From the NCBI GenBank assembly GCA_937900675.1, contig CALCEA010000113.1, positions 11,667 to 75,666 of the forward strand: a stretch of DNA of 64,000 nt, given 5' to 3'. The notes under the pieces were generated by a model that made no database searches, was not told where the DNA came from, and saw nothing but the letters and a program-made list of their open reading frames with translations. The translations under genes were made by a program, and so were the position numbers. The first letter of the stretch is position 1, and each line of letters starts with the position of its first letter. Positions 1-9,605 of this stretch are shown piece by piece. Origin of the DNA: an uncultured Chitinophagaceae bacterium (lineage in GTDB: Bacteria > Bacteroidota > Bacteroidia > Chitinophagales > Chitinophagaceae).

Positions 1-1770
1 AGTTACACTTCCTCCAGCCATTGCATGTGTAAATACAGAAGAACCGAATGTTAAAGCATAACAACTCATGTATCCACCATAGCTAAATCCAGTGATGGCG
101 ATTTTCTTTGGATCTGCATGTCCATTTTCAATGAACCATTTTGCCATGGTCATATAATCTGTCATTTCCCAGTAACCTAAATTGCGATACATATAGTTCA
201 CCCCTTCTTTACCAAAGTGTCCACTCGCTCTATGGTCAAATGCTACTTGAATCAATCCATCTTTTGCCAATGGTTCTTTATAGGCAGGATTAGTCCAGTT
301 ATCCATCACTGTTCCTGCGCTAGGACCGCCATAGATACTTACTAGCATTGGATACTTTTTATTTGGATCCATATTTTTTGGCCAAGTAACTAATGCTGGT
401 AATTCATATAAACCATCTGCACTTTTAATTCTAATTAATTCTGTTTTTGCATAGTCTTCTGCTTTAAAACTTGAATCTACTGCTGTTCCAATGTTTTCTA
501 CTGCAGGCTCTCCTTTTTTAGGTATGTCAAAAATAGATAAGGCAGTTGGTGTTGTTGCATTGCTGTATAATCCTACGAAATGTTTTGCATCTGGCGACAA
601 ATTCACTTGACTATAATTAAAGTTGCCTTTAGATAATCTCTTTAAATTTTTACCATCAAATCCAATACTATAAAAATCCACTCTTGCTGTATTTTCAATA
701 CCTCTTGCAGTGAAATAGATAGTCTTCGTTTTTTCTTCTATTAATTTAATACTGGTAACAGTGTATTTTCCATTGGTAATAGGATTGATCAAGTTGCCAT
801 TGATATCATATAAATATAATTGATTCCAACCAGTAGCATCTGATTGTGCAATATATCCTTTGTTATTAGCTAAGAAATTAATTCTGCCACTCACTCTATC
901 TTCTAAATCGATCCAAGTTTTTTGATATTCTTTATAAACTTCTTTCTTTGCTCCAGTAGCCATATCTAATTCGTAGATCTTTAAATTGTTTTGTCCACGA
1001 TCCATCCATGACATCCACATGCTGTTATTATTTGGATTCCAAATAGGCCATCCAAAATATTGATCTTCTTGCTCATTAAAATCTGCCCAAGTAATATTGC
1101 CACCGGTTGGACTAGTCCATCCAATTTTCACAGTTGGGTTAGGATCTCCTGCTTTAGGATATCTTGTTTCTTCAATAAAACCATGTTGTCCATCACTATT
1201 GTAAATAGGGAACATTGGCACTTCACGCTCATCAAAGCGCATAAAAGAAATATACTTACTGTCAGGGCTCCACCAAAATGCTCGGTACTGAGTAGGGCGA
1301 CCAAATATTTCTTCAAAATATACCCAGCTTGCATAACCATTTAAAATACCTTTTGTGTTTTCTGAAGTGATAGCGTGTTCTTTCTTGTCAGATAAACTAA
1401 TAGTATATAAATTATTGTTTTTTGTATAACCTACAAAGTTGCCGTCTGGAGAAAGCGTTGGATTCTTTTCCTCCACTGCATCAAATGTCAATTGAGTCTC
1501 TGTACCATTTTCTTTTAAATAAATATTAGCATTTTTAACTATTACAGTTTTTTCTGTCGCAGGTAAAGCAGCAGCTGGAGCTGCAACATATTGCTTGGTC
1601 TTTATATTGTATAGATACTCTTTAGCGGTAGTTTCCTTATTTAACTTAGTGCTCACTAAAATTTGTTCATTATCTACCCAACGAATAAATCTTGGAAGAT
1701 TATTACTAGGCATTTGTGCATTCACACATACCATCACAAAAAGACCAACACTTAAAAATACTTTTTTCAT
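1..1770 (-). CDS. S9 family prolyl oligopeptidase, dipeptidyl-peptidase IV type (3' end beyond window)
   Basis: This is a secreted or periplasmic serine peptidase that should remove dipeptides from peptide N-termini. The 590 visible codons start at ATG 1768-1770 with a signal peptide (MKKVFLSVGLFVMVCVNAQ). A WD/beta-propeller region (DPPIV_N) covers about residues 90-440 and carries the double-Glu segment WVYFEEIF, which in this family binds the substrate N-terminus. The catalytic domain begins near residue 490, and GFSYGGY places the nucleophile at Ser563. The catalytic Asp and His lie past the left edge, so an intact triad cannot be confirmed. The gene lies 17 bp downstream of leuS on the same strand and is probably co-transcribed with it. 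The family assignment is firm; the exact specificity is inferred. Confidence 0.9.
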   Translation of the reverse strand, partial: MKKVFLSVGLFVMVCVNAQMPSNNLPRFIRWVDNEQILVSTKLNKETTAKEYLYNIKTKQYVAAPAAALPATEKTVIVKNANIYLKENGTETQLTFDAVEEKNPTLSPDGNFVGYTKNNNLYTISLSDKKEHAITSENTKGILNGYASWVYFEEIFGRPTQYRAFWWSPDSKYISFMRFDEREVPMFPIYNSDGQHGFIEETRYPKAGDPNPTVKIGWTSPTGGNITWADFNEQEDQYFGWPIWNPNNNSMWMSWMDRGQNNLKIYELDMATGAKKEVYKEYQKTWIDLEDRVSGRINFLANNKGYIAQSDATGWNQLYLYDINGNLINPITNGKYTVTSIKLIEEKTKTIYFTARGIENTARVDFYSIGFDGKNLKRLSKGNFNYSQVNLSPDAKHFVGLYSNATTPTALSIFDIPKKGEPAVENIGTAVDSSFKAEDYAKTELIRIKSADGLYELPALVTWPKNMDPNKKYPMLVSIYGGPSAGTVMDNWTNPAYKEPLAKDGLIQVAFDHRASGHFGKEGVNYMYRNLGYWEMTDYMTMAKWFIENGHADPKKIAITGFSYGGYMSCYALTFGSSVFTHAMAGGSVT

Positions 1771-1787
1771 ATAGCGTATTTAAAAAA

Positions 1788-4538
1788 TTATATAACGATA
1801 TTAATCATTTTCCCTTTTACAAAAATCAATTTTTTCAAAGGCTTATCTTCTACCCACTTTTGGATAGTCGCATTAGCCAATACAATCTCTTTTACTTGTT
1901 CTTCTGTAGCATCCAATGCAATAGAGATATTTACTCTAACTTTTCCATTGATACTTACAGGATACTCTTTGCTAGACTCTACTACATACTTTGATTCAAA
2001 TACAGGAAATGGAGCATCTACAATCAAACCTTTATTTCCAATCAATGCCCATAATTCCTCTGCAAAATGCGGAGCATACGGCGTAATCAAGATCAATACT
2101 TGTTCTAGTATCTCTTTTTTATGACAGCCAATATCATACAATTCATTAATACAAATCATGAAAGTACTTACTGCTGTATTAAAACTATAGCGTTCTGTAT
2201 CTTCCTCAATCTTCTTGATGGTTTTATGTAAGATCTTGTACTCTTCATTGGTTGGAGTTTCATTGACCCATACCTGACCCTTCATTTCATCGTAAAATAA
2301 ACGCCAGAATTTCTTGATAAATCTATGCACCCCTTCAATACCTTTTGTATCCCATGGTTTGCTTTGTTCAACTGGACCAAGGAACATTTCATACATTCTA
2401 AATGTATCAGCACCATACTTGTTTACCAAATCATCAGGGTTTACTGTGTTGAATTTAGACTTAGACATTTTCTCTACTTCAACACCGCAGATATATTTTC
2501 CATCTTCTAATTCAAATGTAGCATTGGCATAATCTGGCTTCCACTTTTTAAATGCTTCTGTATCTAATTCTACTCCATCTACAATATTCACATCCACATG
2601 CAATTGATCTACTTCTTGTGATCCAATTAATCCTGCAGATACAAAAACCTGTGTACCTCTTTTACGATACACAAATCTTGAACTTCCTTGAATCATACCC
2701 TGATTCAATAATTTTTTATAGGGCTCGTCAAAACCTATATGTCCCAAATCATACATTACTTTGGTCCACATTCTACTGTACAATAAATGTCCAACAGCAT
2801 GTTCTGTACCACCAATGTATAAATCTACCTGTCCCCAATAATCACTTGCTTTTCGACCACAAAATTCATTAGCATTAGTAGGGTCCATATATCTTAAAAA
2901 ATACCAACTGCTTCCAGCATAACCCGGCATGGTATTGGTTTCATAATTAGCAGCTTTCCAAGTATCAATATTGGCTAATGGCCCCTCTCCTTCTGGACCA
3001 GGTCCATAATGATCTACATTAGGCAATACCAATGGTAATTCATTTTCTGATAAAGGATACGCTATACCATTGATCCATTTAATTGGAAATGGTTCGCCCC
3101 AATATCGTTGTCTACTAAATGCAGCGTCACGCATTTTATAATTTACTTTGCGCTTACCAATACCCATTTCCTCTATCTTATCATTCACAATTGCAATGGC
3201 GTCTTTTTGAACAATGCCGTTTAAAAAATCGCTGTTGCACAATTTTGCTTCCTTTGTAGGATTAGCTTCATTTCCATTAAATGCCTCTCCAATGATATTG
3301 GTAATAGGAATATTAAAATGTTGCGCAAATTTAAAGTCTCTATCATCTCCGCAAGGAACCGCCATAATGGCCCCAGTGCCATAACCTGCTAATACATATT
3401 CAGAAATCCAAACTGGAATAGCTTGTTGATTAAAAGGATTAACTACATAAGCTCCGGTAAAGCAACCTGTAATTTTTTTCTCCGCAATTCTTTCTCTTTC
3501 GCTTCTGCTTTTTACATAAGCAATATAATTCGCAACCTCCGCTTGATGAGATGCTGGTGTAATTTTTTCAATCAATTCATGCTCTGGCGCAACTACCATA
3601 AAGTCAACACCAAAAACGGTATCAGGTCTTGTGGTATATACTTTTAATACCTGATCCGTACCTTGAACTTTAAAATCTATTTCAGCACCATAGCTTTTGC
3701 CAATCCAATTAGATTGCATCTCTTTCATGGCATCACTAAACTGAATAGTATCCAGTCCAGTCAATAATCTATCTGCATATTCAGTAATTCTCAAATACCA
3801 TTGACGCAATTTTTTCTTCTCCACTGGATGCCCTCCTCTCTCACTAAAACCATTGATCACTTCGTCATTCGCCAAAACCGTACCCAAAGCCTCACACCAA
3901 TTCACTTCGCCGTATCCACAAAAAGCTAAGCGATACTGCATCAAAATATCTTGTTGTTCTTTTTCACTCATAGATTTCCAAGCAGCTGCATCAAATTGAA
4001 GCTTTGCATTTCCTGGACATTCATGTGAAAGATTTCCTTCTTTTTCAAATGCTGCAATTAATTGAGCAATAGGAGTAGCTTTTTGAGCTGCTCTATCATA
4101 ATATGCATTGAATAATTGTAAGAAAATCCATTGAGTCCATTTGTAATAGGTGGCATCGCAGGTTCTTACTTCTCTATCCCAATCATAACAAAATCCTATA
4201 TTATCTAATTGCTTTCTGAAATTATCAATATTCCCGTGGGTGCTTTTTGCAGGATGTACCCCATGCTCTATAGCATATTGTTCTGCAGGTAATCCAAATG
4301 CATCATAACCCATAGGATGCAAAACATTGAATCCTTTTAAACGCTTATATCTACTGTAAATATCTGAAGCAATATAACCCAAAGGATGCCCTACATGCAA
4401 ACCAGCACCACTTGGATAAGGGAACATGTCCAATACATAACACTTAGGTTTATCAGAATTATTAGAAACCTGATACGCTTTTTGAACCTTCCATTGATCC
4501 TGCCATTTTTTCTCTATGGCCCTAAATTGATACTCCAT
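1788..4538 (-). CDS. leuS: Leucyl-tRNA synthetase
   Basis: This cytoplasmic class I aminoacyl-tRNA synthetase charges tRNA-Leu. The protein has 916 residues. The ATP-binding HIGH motif is HVGH at residues 48-51, inside YPSGAGLHVGHPLGY, and the KMSKS loop is at residues 690-694. The CP1 editing domain lies between them (about 230-430; GTGAIMAVP and DDRDF are recognisable). The enzyme is longer than the roughly 860-residue E. coli form because of an insert around residues 150-200, as I expect for Bacteroidota LeuS. The start is the ATG at 4536-4538. It faces ftsX across a symmetric 134-bp promoter region and is followed by the S9 peptidase. Very sure. Confidence 0.98.
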   Translation of the reverse strand: MEYQFRAIEKKWQDQWKVQKAYQVSNNSDKPKCYVLDMFPYPSGAGLHVGHPLGYIASDIYSRYKRLKGFNVLHPMGYDAFGLPAEQYAIEHGVHPAKSTHGNIDNFRKQLDNIGFCYDWDREVRTCDATYYKWTQWIFLQLFNAYYDRAAQKATPIAQLIAAFEKEGNLSHECPGNAKLQFDAAAWKSMSEKEQQDILMQYRLAFCGYGEVNWCEALGTVLANDEVINGFSERGGHPVEKKKLRQWYLRITEYADRLLTGLDTIQFSDAMKEMQSNWIGKSYGAEIDFKVQGTDQVLKVYTTRPDTVFGVDFMVVAPEHELIEKITPASHQAEVANYIAYVKSRSERERIAEKKITGCFTGAYVVNPFNQQAIPVWISEYVLAGYGTGAIMAVPCGDDRDFKFAQHFNIPITNIIGEAFNGNEANPTKEAKLCNSDFLNGIVQKDAIAIVNDKIEEMGIGKRKVNYKMRDAAFSRQRYWGEPFPIKWINGIAYPLSENELPLVLPNVDHYGPGPEGEGPLANIDTWKAANYETNTMPGYAGSSWYFLRYMDPTNANEFCGRKASDYWGQVDLYIGGTEHAVGHLLYSRMWTKVMYDLGHIGFDEPYKKLLNQGMIQGSSRFVYRKRGTQVFVSAGLIGSQEVDQLHVDVNIVDGVELDTEAFKKWKPDYANATFELEDGKYICGVEVEKMSKSKFNTVNPDDLVNKYGADTFRMYEMFLGPVEQSKPWDTKGIEGVHRFIKKFWRLFYDEMKGQVWVNETPTNEEYKILHKTIKKIEEDTERYSFNTAVSTFMICINELYDIGCHKKEILEQVLILITPYAPHFAEELWALIGNKGLIVDAPFPVFESKYVVESSKEYPVSINGKVRVNISIALDATEEQVKEIVLANATIQKWVEDKPLKKLIFVKGKMINIVI

Positions 4539-4602
4539 TTCTTAAATTATCTTAAAAATTCTATGATAGCCCTATTTTTGACTAAATTTTGGCTAATTCA
4601 GC

Positions 4603-4649
4603 CTTTGCAAATGTAAGTCTTTAGCGCTCAAAACCCTACATTTGCAAAG
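4603..4649. promoter_or_regulatory. Divergent leuS/ftsX promoter with 13-bp inverted arms
   Basis: A perfect 13-bp inverted repeat (4603-4615 CTTTGCAAATGTA; 4637-4649 TACATTTGCAAAG) is separated by 21 nt. Each arm contains TACATTTG, a perfect match to the Bacteroidota -7 element TAnnTTTG. The arm at 4637-4644 points towards ftsX (28 nt before its ATG) and the arm at 4608-4615 points towards leuS (69 nt before its ATG). Start sites are inferred about 4-7 nt past each box. The symmetry could also be an operator. Confidence 0.65.
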
Positions 4650-4672
4650 CGAACCAGTAAAATTTTAATACT

Positions 4673-5548
4673 ATGGCAGGAACCAACTCCGCATCTTTAA
4701 AACGCAGTAAACCCAACTATATCTATAGCATTATTGGGGTGGCGATTGTACTGTTTATAATGGGCATTATGGGGTGGTTATTCTTAAACCTTCGTACCAT
4801 CGGAGACAATTTCAAAGAAGACATTAGAATTAGTGTTTATTTAAAGGGCACTGACAAAAATACCATCGGCAAATTACAGGCATTTATTGCAGGTCAACCC
4901 TACGCAAAAAATGTAGAATATGTAGACAAGGAAAAAGCAAAAGCAATTTGGAACGCCGAGAACAGCGAAGATTGGGCAAAAATTTTAGATGTGAATCCGC
5001 TTCCAGAAAGTGTTGACTTTTTCGCCAAAGCTCAATATGTTAACCCTGATAGTTTAAGTAAAATAACTACAAATATTGGTGCTCAATTTAAAAATGATAT
5101 AGCGGATATTCAATACCCTAAAAGTTTGGTTTCTAGCTTAAACGAAAGAGCTGCAAAAGTGGGTATCATCTTTTTAGTAATGTCTATTATTTTATGTGTG
5201 ATTGTAATTGTAAGTATCGATAATACCATTAGACTTGCTATGTTCAGTAATCGCTTCTTGATCAAAACCATGCAAATGGTGGGTGCCACAAGAAGCTTTA
5301 TATCAAAGCCATTAGTGATTCGTGCACTCATCAATGGTTTAATCAGTGCAGGCATTGCCTTAGTTGTATTATTTGGTTTAATTCAATGGACTGCATCACA
5401 ATTTCCACAAATTCAAACCTTACAAGGTGTAGGCAATAACCTGATCTTATTTTTTGGTTTGATTATTGTCGGGGTAGGTATTTCTGTGTTAAGTACTTAC
5501 AGAAGTGTGGTGAAATATTTAAAAATGAAACTAGACGAACTTTATTAA
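4673..5548 (+). CDS. ftsX: Cell division protein FtsX
   Basis: FtsX is the membrane subunit of the FtsEX complex, which couples an ATPase to peptidoglycan hydrolase activation at the septum. The 291-residue protein has the expected layout: a short cytoplasmic N-terminus, TM1 at about residues 16-40, a periplasmic domain to about 165, then three more membrane segments (about 165-190, 213-235 and 252-275). The phrase NTIRLAMFSNRFLIKTMQMVGAT is split by the loop after TM2 and is typical of FtsX. ftsE is not in this window; in Bacteroidota it is often elsewhere. The gene leads the run ftsX-DUF3098-uppP with 10-bp and 3-bp gaps, so they are probably co-transcribed. Confidence 0.93.
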   Translation: MAGTNSASLKRSKPNYIYSIIGVAIVLFIMGIMGWLFLNLRTIGDNFKEDIRISVYLKGTDKNTIGKLQAFIAGQPYAKNVEYVDKEKAKAIWNAENSEDWAKILDVNPLPESVDFFAKAQYVNPDSLSKITTNIGAQFKNDIADIQYPKSLVSSLNERAAKVGIIFLVMSIILCVIVIVSIDNTIRLAMFSNRFLIKTMQMVGATRSFISKPLVIRALINGLISAGIALVVLFGLIQWTASQFPQIQTLQGVGNNLILFFGLIIVGVGISVLSTYRSVVKYLKMKLDELY

Positions 5549-5558
5549 AATTTATATC

Positions 5559-5798
5559 ATGAATCAACCTAAGGATAAAAAATCATTACAGTTTTTTGGC
5601 AAATCCAACTATACATGGATGCTTATTGGTGCAGCATGTATTGTTATTGGTATGTTATTAATGTCGGGAGGCAAGAGTCCTAATCCAGATGTGTTCGACC
5701 CTAATGAAGTGTATAGCTTTAGAAGAATTACTTTAGCTCCAATTGTTATTATTATTGGCTTTGTTATTGAGATCTACGCCATCTTCAAAAAAGACTAA
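5559..5798 (+). CDS. DUF3098 small membrane protein
   Basis: This 79-residue protein of unknown function has two predicted membrane helices, about residues 17-37 (YTWMLIGAACIVIGMLLMSG) and 58-76, joined by a short loop containing the conserved PNPDVFDPNEVYSFRRI stretch. It matches the DUF3098 family as I know it. That family is characteristically found between ftsX and uppP in Bacteroidota, and the gene sits there too (10 bp after ftsX, 3 bp before uppP). A role in septal envelope synthesis is a context inference only. Confidence 0.85.
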   Translation: MNQPKDKKSLQFFGKSNYTWMLIGAACIVIGMLLMSGGKSPNPDVFDPNEVYSFRRITLAPIVIIIGFVIEIYAIFKKD

Positions 5799-5801
5799 GA
5801 G

Positions 5802-6602
5802 ATGAATCAATTTCAAGCTATTATCATTGCCATCATTGAAGGCATAACAGAATTTTTGCCTATTTCTAGCACTGCACATATGAAATTTGCGAACCCAATT
5901 TTGGGCATTGCAGATAGTCCATTTGTTGATTTATTTGAAATTGTCATTCAATTTGCTGCCATTGCATCTGTATTAATTATTTATAGAAAACAATTTTTCA
6001 ATTTTAGACAGATTAGTTTCTATTTAAAATTAATCGTAGCAGTAATTCCTGCTTTAATTTTTGGAGCTGCATTAAAAAAATATATTGATGCTGCATTAAA
6101 TAATTTGACCACTATAGCAATTGTGATGGTGGCGGGTGGTGTTATATTATTATTCATTGACAGAATTTTCAAGTCAAATGAAATGTCTATCAACGAAGAA
6201 AAAGAACAATCCTACAAGACTTCTTTTATCATTGGATGTTTTCAGGTATTGTCTATTTTATTTCCTGGACTAAGCAGAAGTGCCGCAACCATTATTGGTG
6301 GTATGTCACAAAAGTTAACCAAGAAAGCGGCAGCAGAATTCTCCTTCTTTTTAGCAGTGCCCACCATGTTGGCCGCATCTGCAAAAAGCACATTAGATGT
6401 GTACCAATCCAATCCGGAAGTTTTTGCATCAGACAATCTTTTCACTTTAACTATTGGTGCTATTGTAGCATTTATTGTTGCATTATTATCGGTTCAATTC
6501 TTTATTAAAATAGTCCAAAAGCAAGGTTTTGCTTTGTTTGGTTGGTATCGTATTATCTTAGGAACTGCTCTTTTGGTTCTTATCTACAATCATTGGATCT
6601 AA
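5802..6602 (+). CDS. uppP: Undecaprenyl-diphosphate phosphatase
   Basis: UppP (BacA) is an integral membrane enzyme that dephosphorylates undecaprenyl pyrophosphate to recycle the lipid carrier for peptidoglycan and surface polysaccharides. The 266-residue protein shows both family signatures: EGITEFLPISSTAHM near the N-terminus (catalytic Glu-rich motif) and FPGLSRSAATIIGG in the middle. About eight hydrophobic segments are visible. It starts 3 bp after the DUF3098 gene. In many Bacteroidota truB follows next, but here the next gene is a transporter with its own probable promoter. Confidence 0.97.
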   Translation: MNQFQAIIIAIIEGITEFLPISSTAHMKFANPILGIADSPFVDLFEIVIQFAAIASVLIIYRKQFFNFRQISFYLKLIVAVIPALIFGAALKKYIDAALNNLTTIAIVMVAGGVILLFIDRIFKSNEMSINEEKEQSYKTSFIIGCFQVLSILFPGLSRSAATIIGGMSQKLTKKAAAEFSFFLAVPTMLAASAKSTLDVYQSNPEVFASDNLFTLTIGAIVAFIVALLSVQFFIKIVQKQGFALFGWYRIILGTALLVLIYNHWI

Positions 6603-6644
6603 TCTTGCTATTTTCTTTGTATTTTTAGAAACAAACGAAAAGCT

Positions 6645-7955
6645 ATGCAAACTGCCTCTAAAAAAGTAGTCAATGGATGGGCCATGTATGATTGGGCCAA
6701 TAGTGTTTATAATTTAGTCATCACTTCTACCATTTTCCCTGCTTATTATGAAGCCATCACCGGAGATGGGAATGAAAATACTTTAATTGATAAAGTGAAA
6801 ATTGGTTCTTATGAATTTACCAATACAGCTTTGTATAATTATGTCTTAGCAATTGCATTTGTAATTGTAGCATTGATGTCACCTATTTTATCTTCCATTG
6901 CTGACTATAAAGGAAACAAGAAACAGTTTTTAAGATTCTTCTGTACCATGGGAAGTCTCTCTTGTGCTTCTTTATATTTTTTTGACAGTGATCATATTAT
7001 AGGAGGACTCATCTCTGTAATCATTGCCTGTGTAGGTTTTTGGAGCAGCTTAGTTTTTTACAATTCTTACTTACCAGAAATCGCAGCACCTGAAGATAGA
7101 GACCGTATTAGTGCCAAAGGTTTTATGATGGGCTATATCGGCTCTGTTTTATTACAGATCATTTGCTTTGTATTTGTATTAAAGCCTGATCTATTTGGTA
7201 TCACCGTGGGCAAAGCTTCTCAAATATCTTTTCTATTAGTGGGAATTTGGTGGGTAGGATTTGGCTGGATGGCCATTGGTAGATTGCCTAATGGATTGCA
7301 TATTGCTAGTGGTAAAAAGCAAGAAAATATTTTCACTTCGGGATACAAGGAATTACATAAAGTATGGAAACAATTAATGCACCTGCCTTTATTGAAAAGA
7401 TTTTTAGGGGCATTTTTCTTTTACAATATGGGCGTTCAAACAGTGATGTTGGCAGCAACCCTTTATGGAAAAAGCGAATTGAATATCCCTACCACCAATT
7501 TAATTATTGCGATACTCATTATTCAAATTGTAGCCATCCCTGGAGCTAATTTAATGGCCAAATTGGCTACCTCTTGGGGCAATTTTAATACTTTGATGGT
7601 AGCGGTGCTTATTTGGATTGGAGGATGTATAATGGGTTATTTATTACCTAGAAACGATGTGTATTTGTTTTATGTTTTAGCCGTGATTGTTGGATTTGTA
7701 ATGGGCGGAATACAATCAGTAAGTAGAAGCACATATTCAAAATTAATGCCAGTTACTTACGATACAGCCAGCTTTTTCAGCTTCTTTGATGTTACAGAAA
7801 AAATTGCCATTGTAATTGGTATGTTTAGCTTTGGCTTTATCAATGAATTGACGGGATCGCAAAGAAACTCTGTACTAGTATTAGGTAGCTTCTTTATAAT
7901 TGGTTTAATTTTGTTGTATAGAACAGCACAATATCAAAAAAATGCAACTACATAG
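6645..7955 (+). CDS. MFS transporter, UMF1/Atg22-like family
   Basis: This is a 436-residue integral membrane protein with about twelve hydrophobic segments. The N-terminus, NGWAMYDWANSVYNLVITST, is the hallmark of the UMF1 family (related to yeast Atg22 vacuolar amino-acid effluxers). Other recognisable parts are SPILSSIADYKGNKK (the MFS loop 2-3 region) and GGIQSVSRSTYSKLMP late in the protein. The substrate is unknown; efflux of amino acids or small metabolites is a family-level guess. A TAnnTTTG-like box (TATTTTTA, 6620-6627, one mismatch) lies 17 nt before the ATG. The 3' end overlaps the next gene by 14 bp, which suggests translational coupling. Confidence 0.88.
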   Translation: MQTASKKVVNGWAMYDWANSVYNLVITSTIFPAYYEAITGDGNENTLIDKVKIGSYEFTNTALYNYVLAIAFVIVALMSPILSSIADYKGNKKQFLRFFCTMGSLSCASLYFFDSDHIIGGLISVIIACVGFWSSLVFYNSYLPEIAAPEDRDRISAKGFMMGYIGSVLLQIICFVFVLKPDLFGITVGKASQISFLLVGIWWVGFGWMAIGRLPNGLHIASGKKQENIFTSGYKELHKVWKQLMHLPLLKRFLGAFFFYNMGVQTVMLAATLYGKSELNIPTTNLIIAILIIQIVAIPGANLMAKLATSWGNFNTLMVAVLIWIGGCIMGYLLPRNDVYLFYVLAVIVGFVMGGIQSVSRSTYSKLMPVTYDTASFFSFFDVTEKIAIVIGMFSFGFINELTGSQRNSVLVLGSFFIIGLILLYRTAQYQKNATT

Positions 7956-8814
7956 TATACATACTGGAAATTTTAAATTAGATGGCGGTGCCATGTTTGG
8001 CGTAGTTCCAAAACTGATTTGGAATAAATTGAATCCCGCAGATGAAAATAATTTATGCAATTGGGCACTCAGATGTTTATTGGTGATTGAAGGAGATCGA
8101 AAAATTTTGATTGATACTGGTATGGGCGATAAACAAGATGAAAAGTTTATGGGACATTACCATTTAAGTAATACACAGACATTAGCATCCTGTTTGGCAA
8201 AACTGGAATTAGGAATGGATGATATTACAGATGTATTGTTAACCCATTTACATTTTGATCATGTGGGTGGTGCTGTTTGTATCAAAGACAATCAATTAAG
8301 CTTAAGCTTTCCAAAAGCAACTTATTGGGTAAGCGAGCCGCAATGGGAAACTGCTCAACACCCTAATAGAAGAGAAAGAGCCTCTTTCTTAAAAGAGAAT
8401 ATTGATCCATTATTAGCAAGTGGACAGTTAAAAATAATTAGTTTGCCTCCTTTTCAAAGTAATGATAGTTTACAAACCATACACTTTACAAAATCCATCA
8501 GTTGTATTGTAGTCAATGGACATACTCAAGGTATGTTATTACCTAAGATCCAATACAACAATCAAACTTTAGTGTACATGGCTGACTTGCTTCCATCCAT
8601 AAGTCATATTCCCCTGCCTTATGTGATGGGCTATGATATGCAACCATTACTTACATTAAATGAAAAAGACCTATTCTTACAAGAAGCATTGAAGAATAAT
8701 TATCAATTATTCTTTGAACACGACCCAGTAAATGAAACTTGTAATTTAGAAATGACAGAAAAGGGAATTAGAGCTGGAAAAACCAGTACGCTGTCTGAAT
8801 GGTTATTGAACTAA
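7942..8814 (+). CDS. MBL-fold metallo-hydrolase
   Basis: This 290-residue protein of the metallo-beta-lactamase superfamily has no signal peptide and should be cytoplasmic. The zinc motif HxHxDH is complete: His102, His104, Asp106 and His107 in THLHFDHVGG. Supporting residues are the early Asp in ILIDTGMG, a later metal His in VVNGHTQGM and a bridging Asp in VYMADLLPS. The domain layout resembles quorum-lactonase-like and other small-molecule hydrolases of the superfamily, but the substrate cannot be read from sequence. Its ATG lies inside the end of the UMF1 transporter gene, so the two may serve one pathway. The 3' end overlaps the convergent DUF3108 gene by 12 bp. Confidence 0.88.
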   Translation: MQLHSIHTGNFKLDGGAMFGVVPKLIWNKLNPADENNLCNWALRCLLVIEGDRKILIDTGMGDKQDEKFMGHYHLSNTQTLASCLAKLELGMDDITDVLLTHLHFDHVGGAVCIKDNQLSLSFPKATYWVSEPQWETAQHPNRRERASFLKENIDPLLASGQLKIISLPPFQSNDSLQTIHFTKSISCIVVNGHTQGMLLPKIQYNNQTLVYMADLLPSISHIPLPYVMGYDMQPLLTLNEKDLFLQEALKNNYQLFFEHDPVNETCNLEMTEKGIRAGKTSTLSEWLLN

Positions 8815-9591
8815 CTCAATCAAAGAGTTTAGAGGGTGTCTTAAATTTTCATAACCCACCATATCCACTTTAATATTGCCCACTATAATAGGTGTTTGAA
8901 TTCTTACCGGTATGTGATTGGCATCATCCGTTACCCAAATAGTCATCTGTTCTCCACCTTTAAACATAGACCCCTTCACCAATAATGGGGCTAATTTGAT
9001 TGCTTTAAAAGTACCGTATTGTGTAGTAACCTGCTCCTTTCCTAAATATTTAAAATAAGATGGATACAATTCTTTATCTAAAAAGAAATTCAAATATACT
9101 TTTTCATTGAGTTGTAAATTATCGAAACTAATATTTCTAGCCGCGTAAATTGCACTAATCACATCATAAGTACAATCAAAGGTTGGATAAGTATTACCTA
9201 ATGTAGTTGCACTCTTAGCTTTTTGATTAAAACTAATCAAATCAGTTTGGTGAAAACTTCCCTCATTTATATTTCTTGTAAACTGATAAGGTAAAAGTGT
9301 TTTAACATCTACAATAGATTCATAAACATCTCTTACTTTAAATATCCAATCGTATTTGCTATTGGATTTTCCAATAGCTCTAAAAGTATAGGTATCTTTT
9401 CCTTCAAAGCTGCTCAACTGGGTGGTAAACTCTGCTTTCCCAGCACTTACATAAATACCAATTACATTATAATAGATACTGTATTTGATTTTTTCGCCTT
9501 CTTTATAAGAAGTATTGGGCTGCCTACAAATATTATTATCTGCGGGTATGAAAAAAGAAATAAGCGTAAAAAATAATTGAATAAATAGCAT
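8803..9591 (-). CDS. DUF3108 domain protein, exported
   Basis: This 262-residue protein starts with a hydrophobic export segment (MLFIQLFFTLISFF). The body matches the DUF3108 family: an opening YKEGEKIKYSIYYNVIGIYVSAGKAEF, then YTFRAIGKSNSKYDWIFKVRDVYES, and a closing TIWVTDDANHIPVRIQTPIIVGNIKVD. The family is predicted to be a beta-rich periplasmic or surface protein; its function is unknown. It lies 14 bp downstream of a polytopic membrane protein gene on the same strand, so a joint envelope role is possible. I chose the ATG at 9589-9591 because it directly precedes the signal segment. Confidence 0.82.
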   Translation of the reverse strand: MLFIQLFFTLISFFIPADNNICRQPNTSYKEGEKIKYSIYYNVIGIYVSAGKAEFTTQLSSFEGKDTYTFRAIGKSNSKYDWIFKVRDVYESIVDVKTLLPYQFTRNINEGSFHQTDLISFNQKAKSATTLGNTYPTFDCTYDVISAIYAARNISFDNLQLNEKVYLNFFLDKELYPSYFKYLGKEQVTTQYGTFKAIKLAPLLVKGSMFKGGEQMTIWVTDDANHIPVRIQTPIIVGNIKVDMVGYENLRHPLNSLIELVQ

Positions 9592-9605
9592 GAGGTTCCT
9601 TAAAG

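Noticed and set aside
2552..2872. A 106-codon frame opposite leuS
   Set aside because: It is antisense to a conserved coding region, has no recognisable protein features and no promoter.
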